Assembly: GCA_017562135.1 (NCBI GenBank)
Contig: QEYB01001053.1
Span: forward strand, 806,001-870,000
Length of the DNA stretch: 64,000 nt
Origin: Dipylidium caninum
Lineage: Eukaryota; Platyhelminthes; Cestoda; Cyclophyllidea; Dipylidiidae
Direction: 5' to 3'
Shown here in pieces: positions 22,631-37,000 of the stretch (within the stretch, counting starts at the first letter, position 1; each line of letters starts with the position of its first letter). The position numbers were made by a program, and so were the translations under genes. The notes beneath the pieces are model-generated. The model was not told the DNA's origin and searched no databases. It was given only the letters and a program-made list of their open reading frames with translations.

Positions 22631-25600
22631 GAGGCAAACAAAAAAAGAATACAAAAAAGAAGCTAAATTCGTTATCAAAAATAGCATGATTTTGTCATTG
22701 AAAATACGATGGGGGAGGGGGGGGGAGAATTTTGTCACTCGTCACCGTCGCCATTGCGGAGGCAGCAAGTTAAAAAGGCCATTTCGGTCGGAGAGTCGCC
22801 CCCGCGCCCTCGAGAGGAAGACGTTTCAAGGGATGCAGAGAACCGTCGGGGGAGGTTCTCCCTCCTCCCCACCCCCTGAAAACATTGCATTTCGAGAAAA
22901 ACTGTTGGGGGGCCGGAATCTCAAGAGCAAGCACATTCGTAAGAGTGAGGTGAGCCCGCGCGTCGATCGGCAATTGAGAAGCAGGAAAGGTCTGCTGCGA
23001 CCTTGCGTGGAACCACCAGGCGAGGCGAAGAGGAAAAAGACGACAGAAGAGCCACTCCTGCTTCAACTCGCATCGTCCAGCTTTTCCCACCTTTCTCTTT
23101 AGCATGAAGGTCCCAAAGGCGCCAAATAAGGCTGGCGGTCGGGACGAGGAATGCGAAGACGGCGAGTCCACATCGGTTCCGCGTGTCAAGGCGGCAGCGG
23201 AATGGGACTTTAGGAGGAAGAACGGCAAACATGGTTGGTGCTGGCTACTTTTTTTTTAACCTCGGAGGACCTCGAGACGCCTTTTGACTGCCAGTGTGTA
23301 AAGGGGGCAGAGGAGAAACAACGTTTTGCACCGCTAAATTGCAAGTGTCTCCGCAAAGTACGCACAAACAACAGTGCCCGCCGAGCTACTTCACTCCAAC
23401 CTGACTGAAAAATTTTCCATCAAATTTCGTTTAGAAGGGAACCGAAACTGCAACAGAAAAAAACTTGCCCATGCGGTCAGTAATCTGTGGAATCCTCAAA
23501 CTAAATGGAAAAGACTGGAATGAAGAGACGGTGACACCGTCGTCAGCACTGCTTATATAACCGAGAGTGGAAAAGGCGGAGGCGGAAGACGCCTCGTAGC
23601 CATGACCGAGAAGGACGAGCACTCGCGAGTGAAGTGGCCGATGCCTCGGCCAACACGGGCGGCGGCATCATCCTCGGGCGTTTCACCCATGAAATCCGCG
23701 TGTGTCGGCCACTGATGGGGAGATTTCCAAGTTCCAACTGAGCGCATTACGGGGATTTGGCATTTCCTCGGCAGAGGAGTGCCGACTCCGACGAATAATT
23801 GCGACGCGGTGATTAGCCGGAGACGTGGTGGAAGCAGTCCACTTAATGGCGAAAGGCCTGCGCACCAATCAAGTGTCTGGTGGGGATGGAGGAGCTTTTT
23901 TCTCGCCCGCAAATCTCCCATTTCCTCGTTTAAGCAAAGGAACACGGAGACACGGAGGTTCTCCTCTTACGAAAAACCACTTTTAACCAGGCGAGAAGCT
24001 TCTCTCGAGGGCAATTTCATTTGCTAAAGGGAGGTGGATTGTTCAGGGGGATTGCAAAAAAGTCAAAGCAGCCGTCCAGATTGCGTGGAATGGCGAGTGC
24101 GGAAGGTGGAAGGCATGGAGACCGCGGTTTACAAAGAAGGAATACACCGCTTGTCTACTTCCACAAGGCAAAGAGAGTCTGTCGTCAAGATTCCATTGGG
24201 GAGAATTCGCTTCAGGGCAATTCCCGCCCCCCCCCCCCCCCCGGACGTCGTTCCACGCCACTGAGAGCGGCCAGCGCCGAGGCAAGTGATGAAGAAAGCG
24301 GGCGAGAAAGTGGGGACGAGTGATTTTGAGCCATAAATAATGGGGAGCGAGGCGTGGAACTCGGAGCGAGGGGAGATGAGGCCGGAAAATCCAGTGTGTA
24401 AGAAGGATTTTGAGATTGGCTGCATGGCACGCGTCTACACTGCGCCCTTCCAAATGGCCAAGTTTTCTTGGGTTAGTGGAAATGGCCGAATAAACTCGAA
24501 TTGTCTACTGCCACTTCGAGTGGAAGGCCAGCCAACATCGCGGCAAGACGTGCTCAGGCGCCACAGCCTTCTTTCAGCAAGATGATCCAACAACAAACGA
24601 CGCCTCAGCCATGTCTATGCATTGCAGAGAATGGCGAAAGCAGGCGAGACGAGGAGCGAGGGGAAGGCCCAAAACCCCCACGGAGTGGACATCGTTCCGT
24701 GTCCGGTGGACTGAAGTTAAGTCGTATGGGGATAGTTGAAGCATGCAGACAGTAATTGGGAGAAATGCCTCGATTCATTGGACGCACTTTTGCCTCCGCT
24801 TCCGCCTGATGCGACGACTTTTGAAGTTAGAAAATTAGGAAGAAGTTGGGAGATTGAAAGGAAAATTTACTGCTCAAAGTTTAGGGGGAGAGGGAGAGTA
24901 GTTTTATGTCAATTCCGTAATTGGTTTAAGAAGGGGAAAGAGTCGACGAGGGATCGGTGGAGGAGACTACACGTCGAAAGGTTCCTCTCAGACAAGTTTT
25001 GGGAGTCGGTGGGCGGGAAGGCAACACACGACTGTGAACTACCTTGTAAGTGGAGGCATCCGACTTTCCGTTTCACTTGTCACCCCAGTGAAAACGTGTG
25101 GAATGCGTTTGGAAGGTGGGTGAGACGAGAATTCCCCTGTAAAATCTGGCGAAATGGAGGTTCAGTGATCAAAGACGCGGTCCCCTTGTCGCCACGGGGG
25201 GTAAATAAAACGTGATTGGTGCGTAAAAACCGGTAATTTTTGACAGCTTTCGGGAAGGGAACACTCGACGAGTTACCGTGTCAGAGTCGAACAGATCGAC
25301 AACCTTCCAAACTGGAAAAGACTCAACCACAAGAAGAATCCAGGGACGAGGGAGCTGCTCAGTCGTCTGGTCGAGTCATTGTGGCGGGTAGAGAAGCTCT
25401 GCGACCCCAAACCCGTGCGATCGGCCTGGAGAACCGCTTTAACTGAGAACCTCCAGGCTGGCAACAGGTCCTTCTGTCAGTCCCCTGGCGAATGCTGGAT
25501 CGTCTCCAGGTGAGTCGGTGCCCTCCTCCAAAGTCCGATTCTCTAATAACCTCAGTGATAAAGTGGTTGAACCCCTGGGTCTCTCCAGTTACCATCGAGC

Positions 25601-26530
25601 TGCACACCACTTTACTTCGACCTTCTCGACCCAGCAGGCACAAGATCTTGCTACTTACTAGACGGCGTCGGTCAGCTCCACATCGATGAGGCCCCCCGCT
25701 AGGAAGACTTAAGTGGCGTCGGGAGAAACCCTTCTTCCTGCCTTCCAGCCGACACTCGCAGCTACTTGTCGTGGCACAGACCTCTTTAAACCTTTTATCC
25801 GTGTTGCTTTATTCAGCACACTTTTTCTCCGCTTAGATAAACTTCTCTGCCTGAAGAGATAGAACTTTGATGGAATAAAGATGGAATTCTTCCACGGATA
25901 TCGCCTACACACGTAAGGTGTCTTAAATATCTTCACATTGCTAACGTCGTCTTCCAGGTCGGTGGACGTCCACTTTGGACTCACAGATTTGCGAAAACAC
26001 CCCTTCTGAGTCGAGTGGAAGGTGAAAAATAAGTAAAAAAAGGCGCGGAGTAACGAAAGAGAGAGCGGCCTACTTCAATTAAATTATTTTTCGGAAGCAT
26101 GCTAAAAATGGTGCTGTGAGTACGGCGAAGTGGGAGGCGGCATGAACAAGGCGGGAGGAAACGCAGTAGTGCCAACGTTGCCATGGCTGTGTACACTTTC
26201 ACATGCGCTTGTGATGATAAATGTGAATTTCGGCCTCACATGATTCACCACTGGCCTCATATGCTCCGTTTGAAAGCGAATGAATGGAACTTTTAAGGAC
26301 CTCCTCAAGAGAGCACTTAAGGGGACGTCGAAGAGGAGTTGTCGAGCACACAACAGTGTAAAGTTGATATCAAAAGGCCTGCCAAGGAGGCAGCCACACA
26401 CAAAATGTGGATTAAGATGATACGAGAGAGGAGTGGGACAAAGGGAGGAGTGAAAAGTCGGCGTCGGAGACGAGGGAGGGGGGGGGCGGGGGAAGCGAGG
26501 AGAGGAAGTGGGTTGGAGGAGGGGACTTAC
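22631..26530. other. GC-rich interval between candidate terminal exons and ankyrin exon 7
   Basis: Further minus-strand exons are likely here if the ankyrin gene ends at 22274. Weak candidates are SHSAAALTRGTDVDSPSSHS... near 23080-23200 and QTFPASQLPIDARAHLTLTN... near 22880-23000. A plus-strand ORF of 159 codons (24736-25215) has no family match. None is secure. Confidence 0.35.
24227..24242. repeat. Poly-C run
   Basis: About sixteen consecutive C bases, a likely length-variable homopolymer. Confidence 0.9.
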
Positions 26531-26629
26531 GCAGTCCTTGGCCCTTCGACTGGCACCGTTGCGCAGCAGGATGCAGGCCACGTCGACGCGGTTCTGTTGA
26601 GCCGCCCAGTGTAGCGCTGTCCACCCGTT
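26531..26629 (-). CDS. Ankyrin gene exon 7 (one exact repeat)
   Basis: 99 bp, 33 codons, NGWTALHWAAQQNRVDVACI...RRAKDC, between CTTGCAG|AAC and TGC|GTAAGT. The strong donor shows that the gene continues to the left. Confidence 0.94.
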
Positions 26630-29600
26630 CTGCAAGGGGAGAGTTGAGAAAGGGGCGAAAGTAGGTGGGGAAAAAAAGAAAGGCGATATTGAAGCGGTGA
26701 CATGGAGTCAAGCTGGGGTTGTCACCCACGTCGTCGGCCTGCCTCGGACAATGCCTTCTCGCTGACCAACGACAGCTTCAACACCGAAATAATAACAGGA
26801 AAAAAGAAGCAAAAAAAATCCCCATTTGTTAAGAATATGTCACTAGTGTTGAGCAGACAATGTCCAACTGCGCCAAACGTAGCGACGAATTATTTATTAA
26901 AGAAGGAAAGGAGTTTGTACCAGAGGTTGTGGGAAAAGTGGAGGGGAGAGGGAGGAGGGGAAGAGAAGCAGGTTCTGCTTGGAAATCGAATGAAGAAAAA
27001 GGATTATGCGTTGCAATAAGGAAGGACGAAAGGCTCCTCCGCCTCCTATCGTCTTTCCAGTTTTAAAGGGGAGACAAAAAGGGTCGCTTTATAAAAAAAG
27101 GGTTTGGGCCATATGAAAGAGGGGTTGGGGAAAACTTATTTTTTTTTCTCTTACAAAATACAAACACTATTTCAGTTGGGAGGGAAGCAAGTGGAAGAGG
27201 AGATGCCTTGCAACGCTCAAATGTAGATTAAAGCGCCTCTATGTGAGTGTCCCACCACTCCACAGTGTAAATTTCCCTAGCTGAGAAAATTAAACACGAC
27301 CCATCGTCCACTCGATGCATAAACACACTAGAAGGGGCCATTGAGTCCTCGCCAGACAGGCACAACCACGAAGAGAGTGGAGGAGGAAGAGAGGGGCGAG
27401 GGAGAGGCTCAGCCCGAGACACAGCCTGTGACCGAGTCGCCGCTGGTCAGAGGCGTCTGGACCACAACAGACGGCGACTTATGAACAAGTGGGAAGCATT
27501 CAAGCTGTGTACATCGCAGTGATTTCGCCCGAGAATACCGAGTCAATGGCCATCAAGGACGAGGTGCGGCCAGTGTGCACCGAACAGCAGGAGTAGCGTC
27601 TTTCGGGGTCTCAGTGGGGATAAATGTTTCGCTAGGAGGAAGATTATGACCAAAGACGGTAGTTACGAGGAGGACCAGGCTGCAATTCTCCAGTCTAGAG
27701 CTCCACCTACCCGCTTGGGTAAGGCAGTTATTTTCCCTCTGTAGCCTCGGGTAGATGTTCTGATTTCCCCCAGCTTGAAAAATGTAAGAAAAGATCCTCT
27801 TCTGCGGAAAAAGTGGTCAAAACGATTGGAAGGATAAGCATTTTTTTTGTCCATTTGAACGAAATCGGAAGGCAAAAAGACATGGGAGCCACCGGGTGAG
27901 AAAGGACTGAGACAAACACAAATTGGTTCAGTCAAACGAGTTTGAGGTGAGAGCAGCAGACGTCCTCCTTTTTTTTTATTTTTCCCAGTTACACAGGCAG
28001 AAAGGCGCCCACGGAGAATGCCAAAATCGGACATTTTGTGCGGCCTTTTGCATGCTACCTCGACGATCCCATCAAGTGCCCGGGACGGGGACAAAGAGGG
28101 ACGACAGCGCCGATGATGGTCAAAATAAGGCCGAGGCGGGGAGAAGGGGAGACAGGACGAGGAGGGGATATTGTGGTGGCGAGAGGAAATCCTACTTTGT
28201 GACGATATCCCCTCTCAAAATCCCAACTCCCCCCGACAGAGTAACCAACGGCGTAGGCGGTTGAACGTCAAAGCGGTGGAGGTAATGGCCAAAGTGCTCT
28301 GCTCCCGTTTCCTGTCAACGCGGAAGAAGGTGTTGTAAAGAAGGTGGACAAAGTGTGCGGCGGAGGAGAGGAGACACGTGCGAATTGCACAAGTCGACGC
28401 AGCTCCGCGTCTATCAGTCTACCTTCGTGTGGGAAAAGCGACGACAGCAGCGGGACGCTACGAGCAGTTTTAATCCACTCAACCACCGCCCTCCCAAACT
28501 CCGCCTGGAAGCTATGAAATGGGGGTTTGGTTTTATTCTGCGTTCATCTGTCATTGAGAGAGAAAGAGATACATTGCAACGTGCGCCCGATTCTTTTTGT
28601 TTCCAAAGTTTAATGGTATTCTTCTTATTAATTTACGAAAAATTTCCGCGTTTGCCATTAAATTCTTAATTTAATTTTCCGCCGAAGTTGAGTGGGGAAA
28701 CATCTACTTTTCTTGTAGGAGTTCAGAGCGAATTTTAGCGCGGCTCAACAGGCTTCGAGAAGCATTAGTGAGGCATTTGGGCGATGGAGCAACGAGTGAA
28801 AAAAAAAGCAAAATGCTTGATATTGGCGCCAAAAATTCCATTTCTGGCAATTTGGGCGTTCGTCAAGGCGCCTCAGCTCGAGGGAGATCACCGGCCCCCT
28901 GTTGGCAACGAGGAAGAGGAAATTAAGGACAAAAACTACTCGTGAACTTGGCCCCAGCCTGGGAAAGAGCCATGAATGAGGTTGTCAAAACATCCGCGTA
29001 CAATAAATAAGGCAAAAAAATAATAATTAAACTCGCATTTATCGGCCGCAAGAATTGACGCAACCGTCGGTGACGGACCGACGACCGAACGACCCGAACC
29101 GCCGACCGACCGACCGACGACGACCGACGACGACCGACCGACGAACGACGACCGACGAACCGACGAACGACCGACCGACCGAACGACCCGACCGCGAGAG
29201 TAAAGTGGAAATCTTTATCCCTTCCTTCGCAATACACAATTGCCGCCGTGATGAAAGGTGGATTTTGTATGACAATCAAAACGGTAGAGCACCACCAGGA
29301 CACACCCAAAGCCGCAATTTCATAAAATTATGGTTACCGAATGGTAGAATGGCCAAGGAGTGAGTGACCATTCACTTCTCCTTCCTTCCTGCGACCGGGC
29401 GAAAAATCTTGACAGCCGCGGAGTTCCAATTTCACGAAGTTGGTGTCGTGCATGGGAAGAAAGGTAGGAAGAAAAAACAACCAGCGTTTTTTTGATCAAC
29501 AAGGCGCAATTTCGCTGCATGACAACGCAGAGCGACGACCACATGAAGCTTAAACTTTCCCCGTCCTCCACAGTTTCCCGACGTTTCCCCAACCGACTGT

Positions 29601-31010
29601 CCCCTTTTTCGTAATTACGATTTATTTTCGGCAGAAATAAACGCCATTGCCAAAAATGATCTTATAAGCGATTTTGAGTTGTTCACTAACTGCAAAAGCA
29701 AACATTTTCCCAAAAAGGCATATGAGACCTTCAAAATCGTTAGTGGGAAATCGGAGACGCTCATGGAAATTAGCGTAGAGAGTAGACTCTTCGTTTTCTG
29801 TGCATATTTAACGCCCATTTCATAGTTGCCAGCAATAATAGTTTTCTCTCGCCACTCTACTCGGGTCTCCTTCCACCTCTTCGGAGGGAAAAAGAGAGGG
29901 CGGAAGGGAGGGAGAAAGGGAAGCAACAAAGAAGTATAAAACGCGGAAGGCGATCCGTGTCCACGAAGGCTCAAATTACCTCGTCACCATGTTTACTGCG
30001 GACGGTGTCAACTAAAGCCTTACGAGCGCACATCGAGTGGTCCGTGCGGGGGGTGGAGAATAGAATGGACTCGAAAATGCCCAAATGGGGAGCCAAGACT
30101 AAACTGTTTAACGCCATGAAGAGAGGGGAAGGTGCTCTTTTCAAGAATCTAGCTAGAAGGGGCGCAACAGCGGCTACTTTCGGGGACAATGCAGCCTGGC
30201 ACTTGGCACTGTCAGTGGACTTTTGGCATTGAGGCTACAAACTGGCCTTTTTCGATAATAGGCAGGAAAAGTGAGTTGAATACAAAGTAGTCTGCGTAAT
30301 AAATGAACAATCACCTCATCTCACCTTCCCCATGGCAGTGGGGATCGTCTTTTACGTGTTGACTAGCCTGACCGGCCTGTGGCAGCAAACGGGAGATTCC
30401 ACGGGTCTTTTACTCCTTCCACCGGCCGGAGAGAATGTTCCACACTGTGTAAATTGATAATTTTCTAGTCTATGTAACAGTTTAACATTGCCAAAATGCC
30501 TCGACTACCACGGCAGTTGGGTCATTTGATGAGGAATGGCAGAATTTGGTGCAACTAGTGGAGATAGGTGGATAAAGTTGGTGACGGGTTCACACAATTA
30601 ACAGTCTCCAAGGTTCAGACTGCCTTCTGCCCATCCACAAAAAAAGTGGGCGACTTAATGACAGTCTTGTGGACAATTTCCATTCCTAACAAGGACAAAA
30701 TCATTCCCTGAAGGACATTCCAGTGACAACAGATGAGTCCAAAAGGGAAATTTAGCCACGATTGCTTAAATAATTTTTGACGTTTGTGTTTAAACGAAGA
30801 TATTATCTGTGTAAACTGGATAAGTCGCCTGGAATGCCGACTTTAGCGAAGGCATTTCGATGGTTAGGAGAAAGTATGAAGGAAAAGTTAACCGGATCTA
30901 CTCTGATCGGTGAATCAAAACACTTTGCATAATCTTGGCGCCTTGCAAAGACCCACATAGAGTTAATAAACCGCCTATTTCCGTGCAGAGCTTCGTAGGG
31001 TGGAATTACA

Positions 31011-31045
<35 letters not shown>

Positions 31046-34000
31046 AGAGAGAGAGAGAGCCAATTCTCCACCCTCCACGCATGATGGGGGCAAATGGACC
31101 GCGAAATGCGGTGATTCTGTTAAAGCTGGCGCCAATAATAATGAAGAGACCGAACCAACAGTGCCTGGGAAATCATAATTTCACTGTTAATTGTGTCCTC
31201 CTCCAACCGCCCCGTGCCCCGACGGCGAGTGGGCGACCTAGCGGGCGGTGGCGAACTTCCGGACAACCGGCAAGTTCATTACTGTCAAAACTCCATAAAG
31301 GGAGGAGAAGAGGGAGACACCGCCACACAGACGTTAGGCGGGTGGGGAGGGGGGGGGGCACGCGGGGAAGGCGGAGGTGGACGCTACGGAGTGGTATGTG
31401 CGTTGTTAGGGGCAAGTTACTTCCAGCGCTGAAGGAGACTTCGCAGGGCATGCACTGGCCGCAGGAGTGACCAACATCTCCACCAAAAATTTAATAAATT
31501 TTGTTAAATCACCGCTTTTACAAAAAAGAATCGTCGGAAGTGCCGGCGGTGAGGGCTTACTTAATGAAATGCCTACTTTCGTAGTAAAAGGGGAAAAGTG
31601 ATGAAGTAAGTCGGCCTCATTCCCTCGCCGGGTGTTAATGCACCACCGCGAGTGGAGTGGGGAAAAGTTGGACGGGGAAAGGCGGGCATCATCGCGACTC
31701 GGTGAAGGAAGGGGAGAGAGAGAGAGAGAGAAGAAGAGGAAGACCCACATTTGTCGCCTTCTCGATTTTCAAGGAGTTTAAGTCAAGTGGTGGTTTAGTG
31801 GAGGAAAGTTTGGTGAAAATTGGCGAAAGAAGAGTAGAGAAAAAAAGACCTCCATGGGGAGACAGAGCGGTCAGATCGCACGGCTGTGACCGAGGCGAGA
31901 GGGGAACCTGCGCAACGTCCCCACGTCAAGGCTTTCAACCTGGTAAAAGGAAGCATAAAAAGAGAGCCTCCATTTCCACTTTTTGGCTTATTGCTCGTAA
32001 CCTTGGAGAAAAATACAAAACACTCCTTCGAAAAGAGGCTAATCACACGCAAAGTGATCCACTTAAAGGTGAAATTCAAGGGTTGTGTAAGAAGGCAACG
32101 CTTGAATTTTTCATTATAGGTGAAGGGCTGTTTTGTTGACTTGTTTTTTTTTTCGTAGTTCTAAAGAAAAGCGTCTGAATGGAAAGAGTCCGTCAGGGAC
32201 GAAGACAACGCCGAGGCGGGTTGGCCTTCTTACCACACTGTTTTGCTCTTTCTTTTAACAAAGTCCTGAAAAACACACTTTTTGCCCTGAGAACGAGACT
32301 CCATCGACTGTGACAGACAAACAAACGGCAAAAGCGGCTTTGGAGAGCATCTCCTTTCGGGTTATTTAACCAAAATCAAAGGGTGGAAGCGCAACCATAT
32401 GCGACAGGTCGAGAGACAATTCGCATTCTGCCTCTTTTTCCCCCTTCTTGGACTTGCGCGGAGGACTCTTGGCATCCGAAATCGACACGTTGGCTGTCAA
32501 CACTCAGAGTAAATAATGAATGCAAATGAGAATGCTTTCGCCGGGTACACACAAAAGTCCACTCCCACGGGGAAGAGGGGAGCGGAAGGGGGGGGGAGGG
32601 AAGGAAGTGGAAGACACCTTCACCGCCTTTGATGGAGTCCACGTGAGTAAAGGGAATCAGGCTGGTTAGAAGGTTTTTGGCCTTCGGTGGGAGGAAAGTG
32701 GTGAGAAAAAGCCGGAAACTTTCCAGTTTTCCCATAGAATTGACTACTTGGCATGAGTTCTTTTTTATGCGTTAGTTGAGTTAATCGGGTACAAGAAAAG
32801 TATAATTTTTGGGGGGAAAGTTTAGAAGAAGAAACACGGAGAACGTGCTGACAGCTACGCCTCCGCCTCGAGTTCCGACTGTGTACAAGTCAAAGTGGGA
32901 CCGACAGAAAGTCAACTTTCCACATGCCAAGGTTTAATAACACACGACACTTTTGACAAAATCACTAAAATAATTTTCACTAGTTGAGGAAATCCCCCAA
33001 ATCCGCCGTAATTGCGAGTGAAGTCTTTCCGCTCAGATCATTTTCATTTTGATTGACATGTAAGAAATGCCAAGTTATTTCTCAACCCCATACCTTAAGA
33101 ATTAACTTAAAAAATTGACAGTTTTTATTTCCTTCCAAGCGATGCTGGCACCACGTCATTCGTTTATATTCACAAATGATGTGCCAAACTCCCCGATGAT
33201 GAATGGATTTGTTTGTGTAGAAACAAACTCTGTAACTTGTACCCGAGGGAGAGGAAAAGAAAACAATTTGGATGCCAAGGGTCCTTCCGGTGGGAGAGGA
33301 AGGGAGGGGGGGGGGGGCAAAAAAGGGTGCTGGAGGAAGGAGACAACCACCTTCTTCGCCGCGGTGAAGGGAAAAGGCTTCATGTCTTCGAAATATCTCT
33401 CAGGTCCACGGCAACAGTGGCAGTGAAATCTCCCCGTACCGAGTATAAATTGCAAAAAATAAGCAGTGAACATTAACAGTTCGACTCGGAGAGTTTAAGT
33501 ATTTTAAGAATGCTGAGACCATGTAATAAGAGGGGCAGAGGAAGAGACTGAAGCATTTTCCCACCACCTGAATGTCACCAGACAGGAGGATAAATGGCAA
33601 ATAGGGGATAGGAAGTGGCAGGCTCGGCTCTCACAATCACCTCCACTTTCAGGTGGTGCCAAAGAGGACTTGTGTGCCCCCACCTCGGCAGACATAAAGT
33701 ATGGCCGAGGAGGGAGGATAAGTCGCCGAAGTGGTCACCTCAAAGTCAACTCCAGACGCGTTGAAGAGGTTTAAGTTTAATTACAATGTCCTTGAATGTT
33801 CATCAAGGGGCAAAAATTCACCCTGTTCCCAATTAAATTGCATTAATCTTATACTCGGGTGGGTGGGTAGGGGGGTGGGGGAGGGGGGGAGGAGGGGGGG
33901 GAAGGGGGGAGGGAACTTCACGGTCAGTCGAGTTTAGTGCTTCATGGTGGAAGTCAGCGGGAGGAAAGACAGGACGTTTTGACGGTAGGAGAGCTTCTCT

Positions 34001-37000
34001 GAGGCTGATACAAAGCCCTAACGTCGGCTACTGCAGTCGGAGTAGGTAAAAAAAGTCAAATATTAACGGAAAAGGAGGTAAATAAGCTTAAAAGGTACAC
34101 GGAAAATTCCTCCTCCCCACAAGGTGATTAACCAGGAGAGGAGGGAAACATGTACCAAATAAAGCCATATTTGTCCTCGTGGTGTGTACCAATTTTTGTT
34201 TAAGGAGAGTTTAAAGAGAATTTTAGCCCAAATTCGAGTGATTTTGGTTGGAGGGGATTGGTGAGGCGACAAGTGCCCTCCTGATGAGGAAAAGGCCTCT
34301 TCACACAGAACACACCAGTCTTCAGGCGTGGTAAACCGTTTAAGTGGGAGGGAAGGGCGGGGCAATGGAGTACCCAACCGAGGGGATTCAAAAAAGTTTT
34401 TGCTAACGGGGAAAATAAATGAGGAAAGAGGAAGAGGGAAGCCTTGGGGCACTGCAGCCGCCCCCGGACTCACCCGATCCACCGCGTGTATGTCGGCGCC
34501 CATCTCGAGGAGTGTGCGGACGAGTGAACAATTTCCGTGGTAGGAGGCGAAGATGAGCGGAGTGAAGTCGGCCTGAATGACACGATGGAGAAAGAAAAGA
34601 GAAGTGAGGGGGTGTCCAACGTCAGAAAGTGTTGAGGCAACTAATAAATGCCCTCCAAGTGAAGGCAAACGAGGCTAGTCGAGGGCAGAGCAAAGGGACG
34701 CCAAAACGATGTCATCGAGGGTGGACAGGGAGAATGGCGACCGTTGATGCTAAGGAATTAAACTAATTTTTGACACGGATGTTTTGAATGCCTGGAAAGT
34801 AAGTGTTGCGATTAAACAATCCCCATGAAGTGTGAATTCCATGTCAGTGCACACAGTTGTGCATTTACAACAGGAGATGAAAACGCGGTGGATGTAAACA
34901 ACTTGTCGTTTGAATTGGCTAAACAAAGCAGCACCATTTTGTGTGCTACAGAATGTACAAAAGTTTTTTTTCGACTTTAGTCTCAATTCACACCCAAGTG
35001 CGCATGTGACCAACAGAATGCGAGGGAGGATGTAGTCGCCTCAAAAATGATACAAAATTAACAAGTCTCCATTGCATTGTGAAGGGAAGTTGAAGAGAGA
35101 AAGTTGCGGCTTTCCATCCACCCATACTACTTATAACAAATTGAGACGAGTTGTGAGGACGCGAACATAGCGGAAAGCCAAATGATGTTAAGGGTTATAA
35201 CATAAGCACAGAAGGCATCATTTTATGCGATTAAATCCTGTCCCAAGACGAGTGAAGGGGATATTAGAAGGCCCAATTTGCATTCAAGCTTGAACCAGTG
35301 ACCATTGCCTTTGCAAACGAAATGTGGAGAAAACTGATTCTGATATGACAGAAAAAATTGTGCTTGACACACAAAAAGTTGCCATTTACCCACGCTCGAA
35401 TACAAGTGTCTTAGCACTACCTCTAACAGGTAAACTTTTTCAAAAAAGAACACCCTTCTTGCAGACTCAGTTCATCAAAGAGTTGTAGACGACGCTACTA
35501 AGTCGCCGTTGTCAGGAAGGAGATGCTCAAGTCTACCAAAGGTGGAAAAGAAGATGGGAAAAGAAGGAGGCGACAGTAAGGCGCAGAGGAGGACCTCGGG
35601 CAGGTCCATGTTCCTCGGCACTGCGGTCTCCCCGAAGGTTGGCGATCAAGTCGTCCCAGGCGGATGATGAGGAGGCGGAGGAGGTCAAGTGAACTTGTCG
35701 GCGTGTAAGAGGTCAGCATTTCAAAGGAAGTAATTGAATTGTTATGCCATCATAAGGTGATATTCTTGGCAGAGATGAAAGCAGGCTGATTTATGTGAGG
35801 GGGAAAAAAGATGAGGAGAGAAACGGAATCACCACCACCATCACCCCGAAGAAAGCAGGATAGCGTGAATTTGATAATAAAAAGTTTGGTAAATTGGTAA
35901 GAGACGGTAACTCGAATGGACAGAAGCGGCCAATTTGGCCGGGGAAGGGTGATGACCAATTCCGAGTATAAGACGGGGAAATAAGTAGTATCGTAGTGTA
36001 CTTGCTAAAAGCGATGAATTTTACCCAAAGAAGTCTGTCATCACCCACTGAGGAGCCTTACACGGAGGAGGCGGTACCCTTACTACATTCGGCGTATTTC
36101 TTGTCCCCTTAATGTCCACGACTGACGGCCTGACTGGTGGGTTGATGCAATTACCGAGGAGTTTGACGTGAGATAATGCAGCGACTGTTTATCCGTGGGG
36201 CATTTCTGCCCCCGGCCACAAGGCCGAAAAGGCACGAGGACAGACAGGGACGATACTGTGGACGTAATTGCTTAAAGGTCGGCCACGGTGCATCCAGAAG
36301 TAATTAGTTTTGACCTTTGCAAGTGCCTCCTAATGATGTCTATTGTGGCATTTCAGAACAAAATACACACAAATTCACACGGGCATTGAGTACATGAAGA
36401 GAGAGAGAGAGAGAGAAAGAGAGAGAAAGGGAGGCAACTTGCAAATCTGAAGAGCTTCTTATTTGGCCTTACTCGGCTAAGAGGAGATGATACACGGCTA
36501 AAGTTGTATCAACACCCAAATCGTGCATATCCCTCGCACACGACGGCAGCAGGAGGCAGCAGACCGTTTGACGGAAGCGCCTTGTCCAACATAAACAACA
36601 ACAGGCCATTTCCCCAGCCCACCTCCACATTCGACCAAGTTGTTGGGCAGTAGAGGAGAATGAACGGAGACCTACTAAAAATACTCTGGTAATGTGACGA
36701 ATGCGTGTGTGTGTGTGTGTTCAGGAGGAAAAATGGGCGGTGAGAAAATCCGGCGAAATTACTCCTGGCCACTAATGCGCTCGACCAAAATGGCAACATT
36801 CCGGAGTTTACTATGTGAGCCTAGGGGCCTGGTGAAGTTGCAATTGAGGGGGCTTGTGTACATTTTCTTCAAATTAAAAGTATACCATAAAACAACGCAA
36901 CAAATAAACAAGAGCGCGAGTAGGGAAGTATTTCTGACAAAAGTTATCAAGGAGTTCTGCAACCTTGATGGAAAAGAACGGTGAATGAAGTCATTATTAC

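Larger units (their letters stand above)
26630..34473 (-). other. Intron 6 of the ankyrin gene (7.8 kb)
   Basis: Bounded by the donor CGG|GTGAGT (34473) and the acceptor CTTGCAG (26630). It contains GA-rich and G-rich tracts, the CGAC satellite (29070-29194), a (GA)n run (31013-31059) and a G-rich block (33857-33914). No embedded gene was recognised. Confidence 0.85.
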
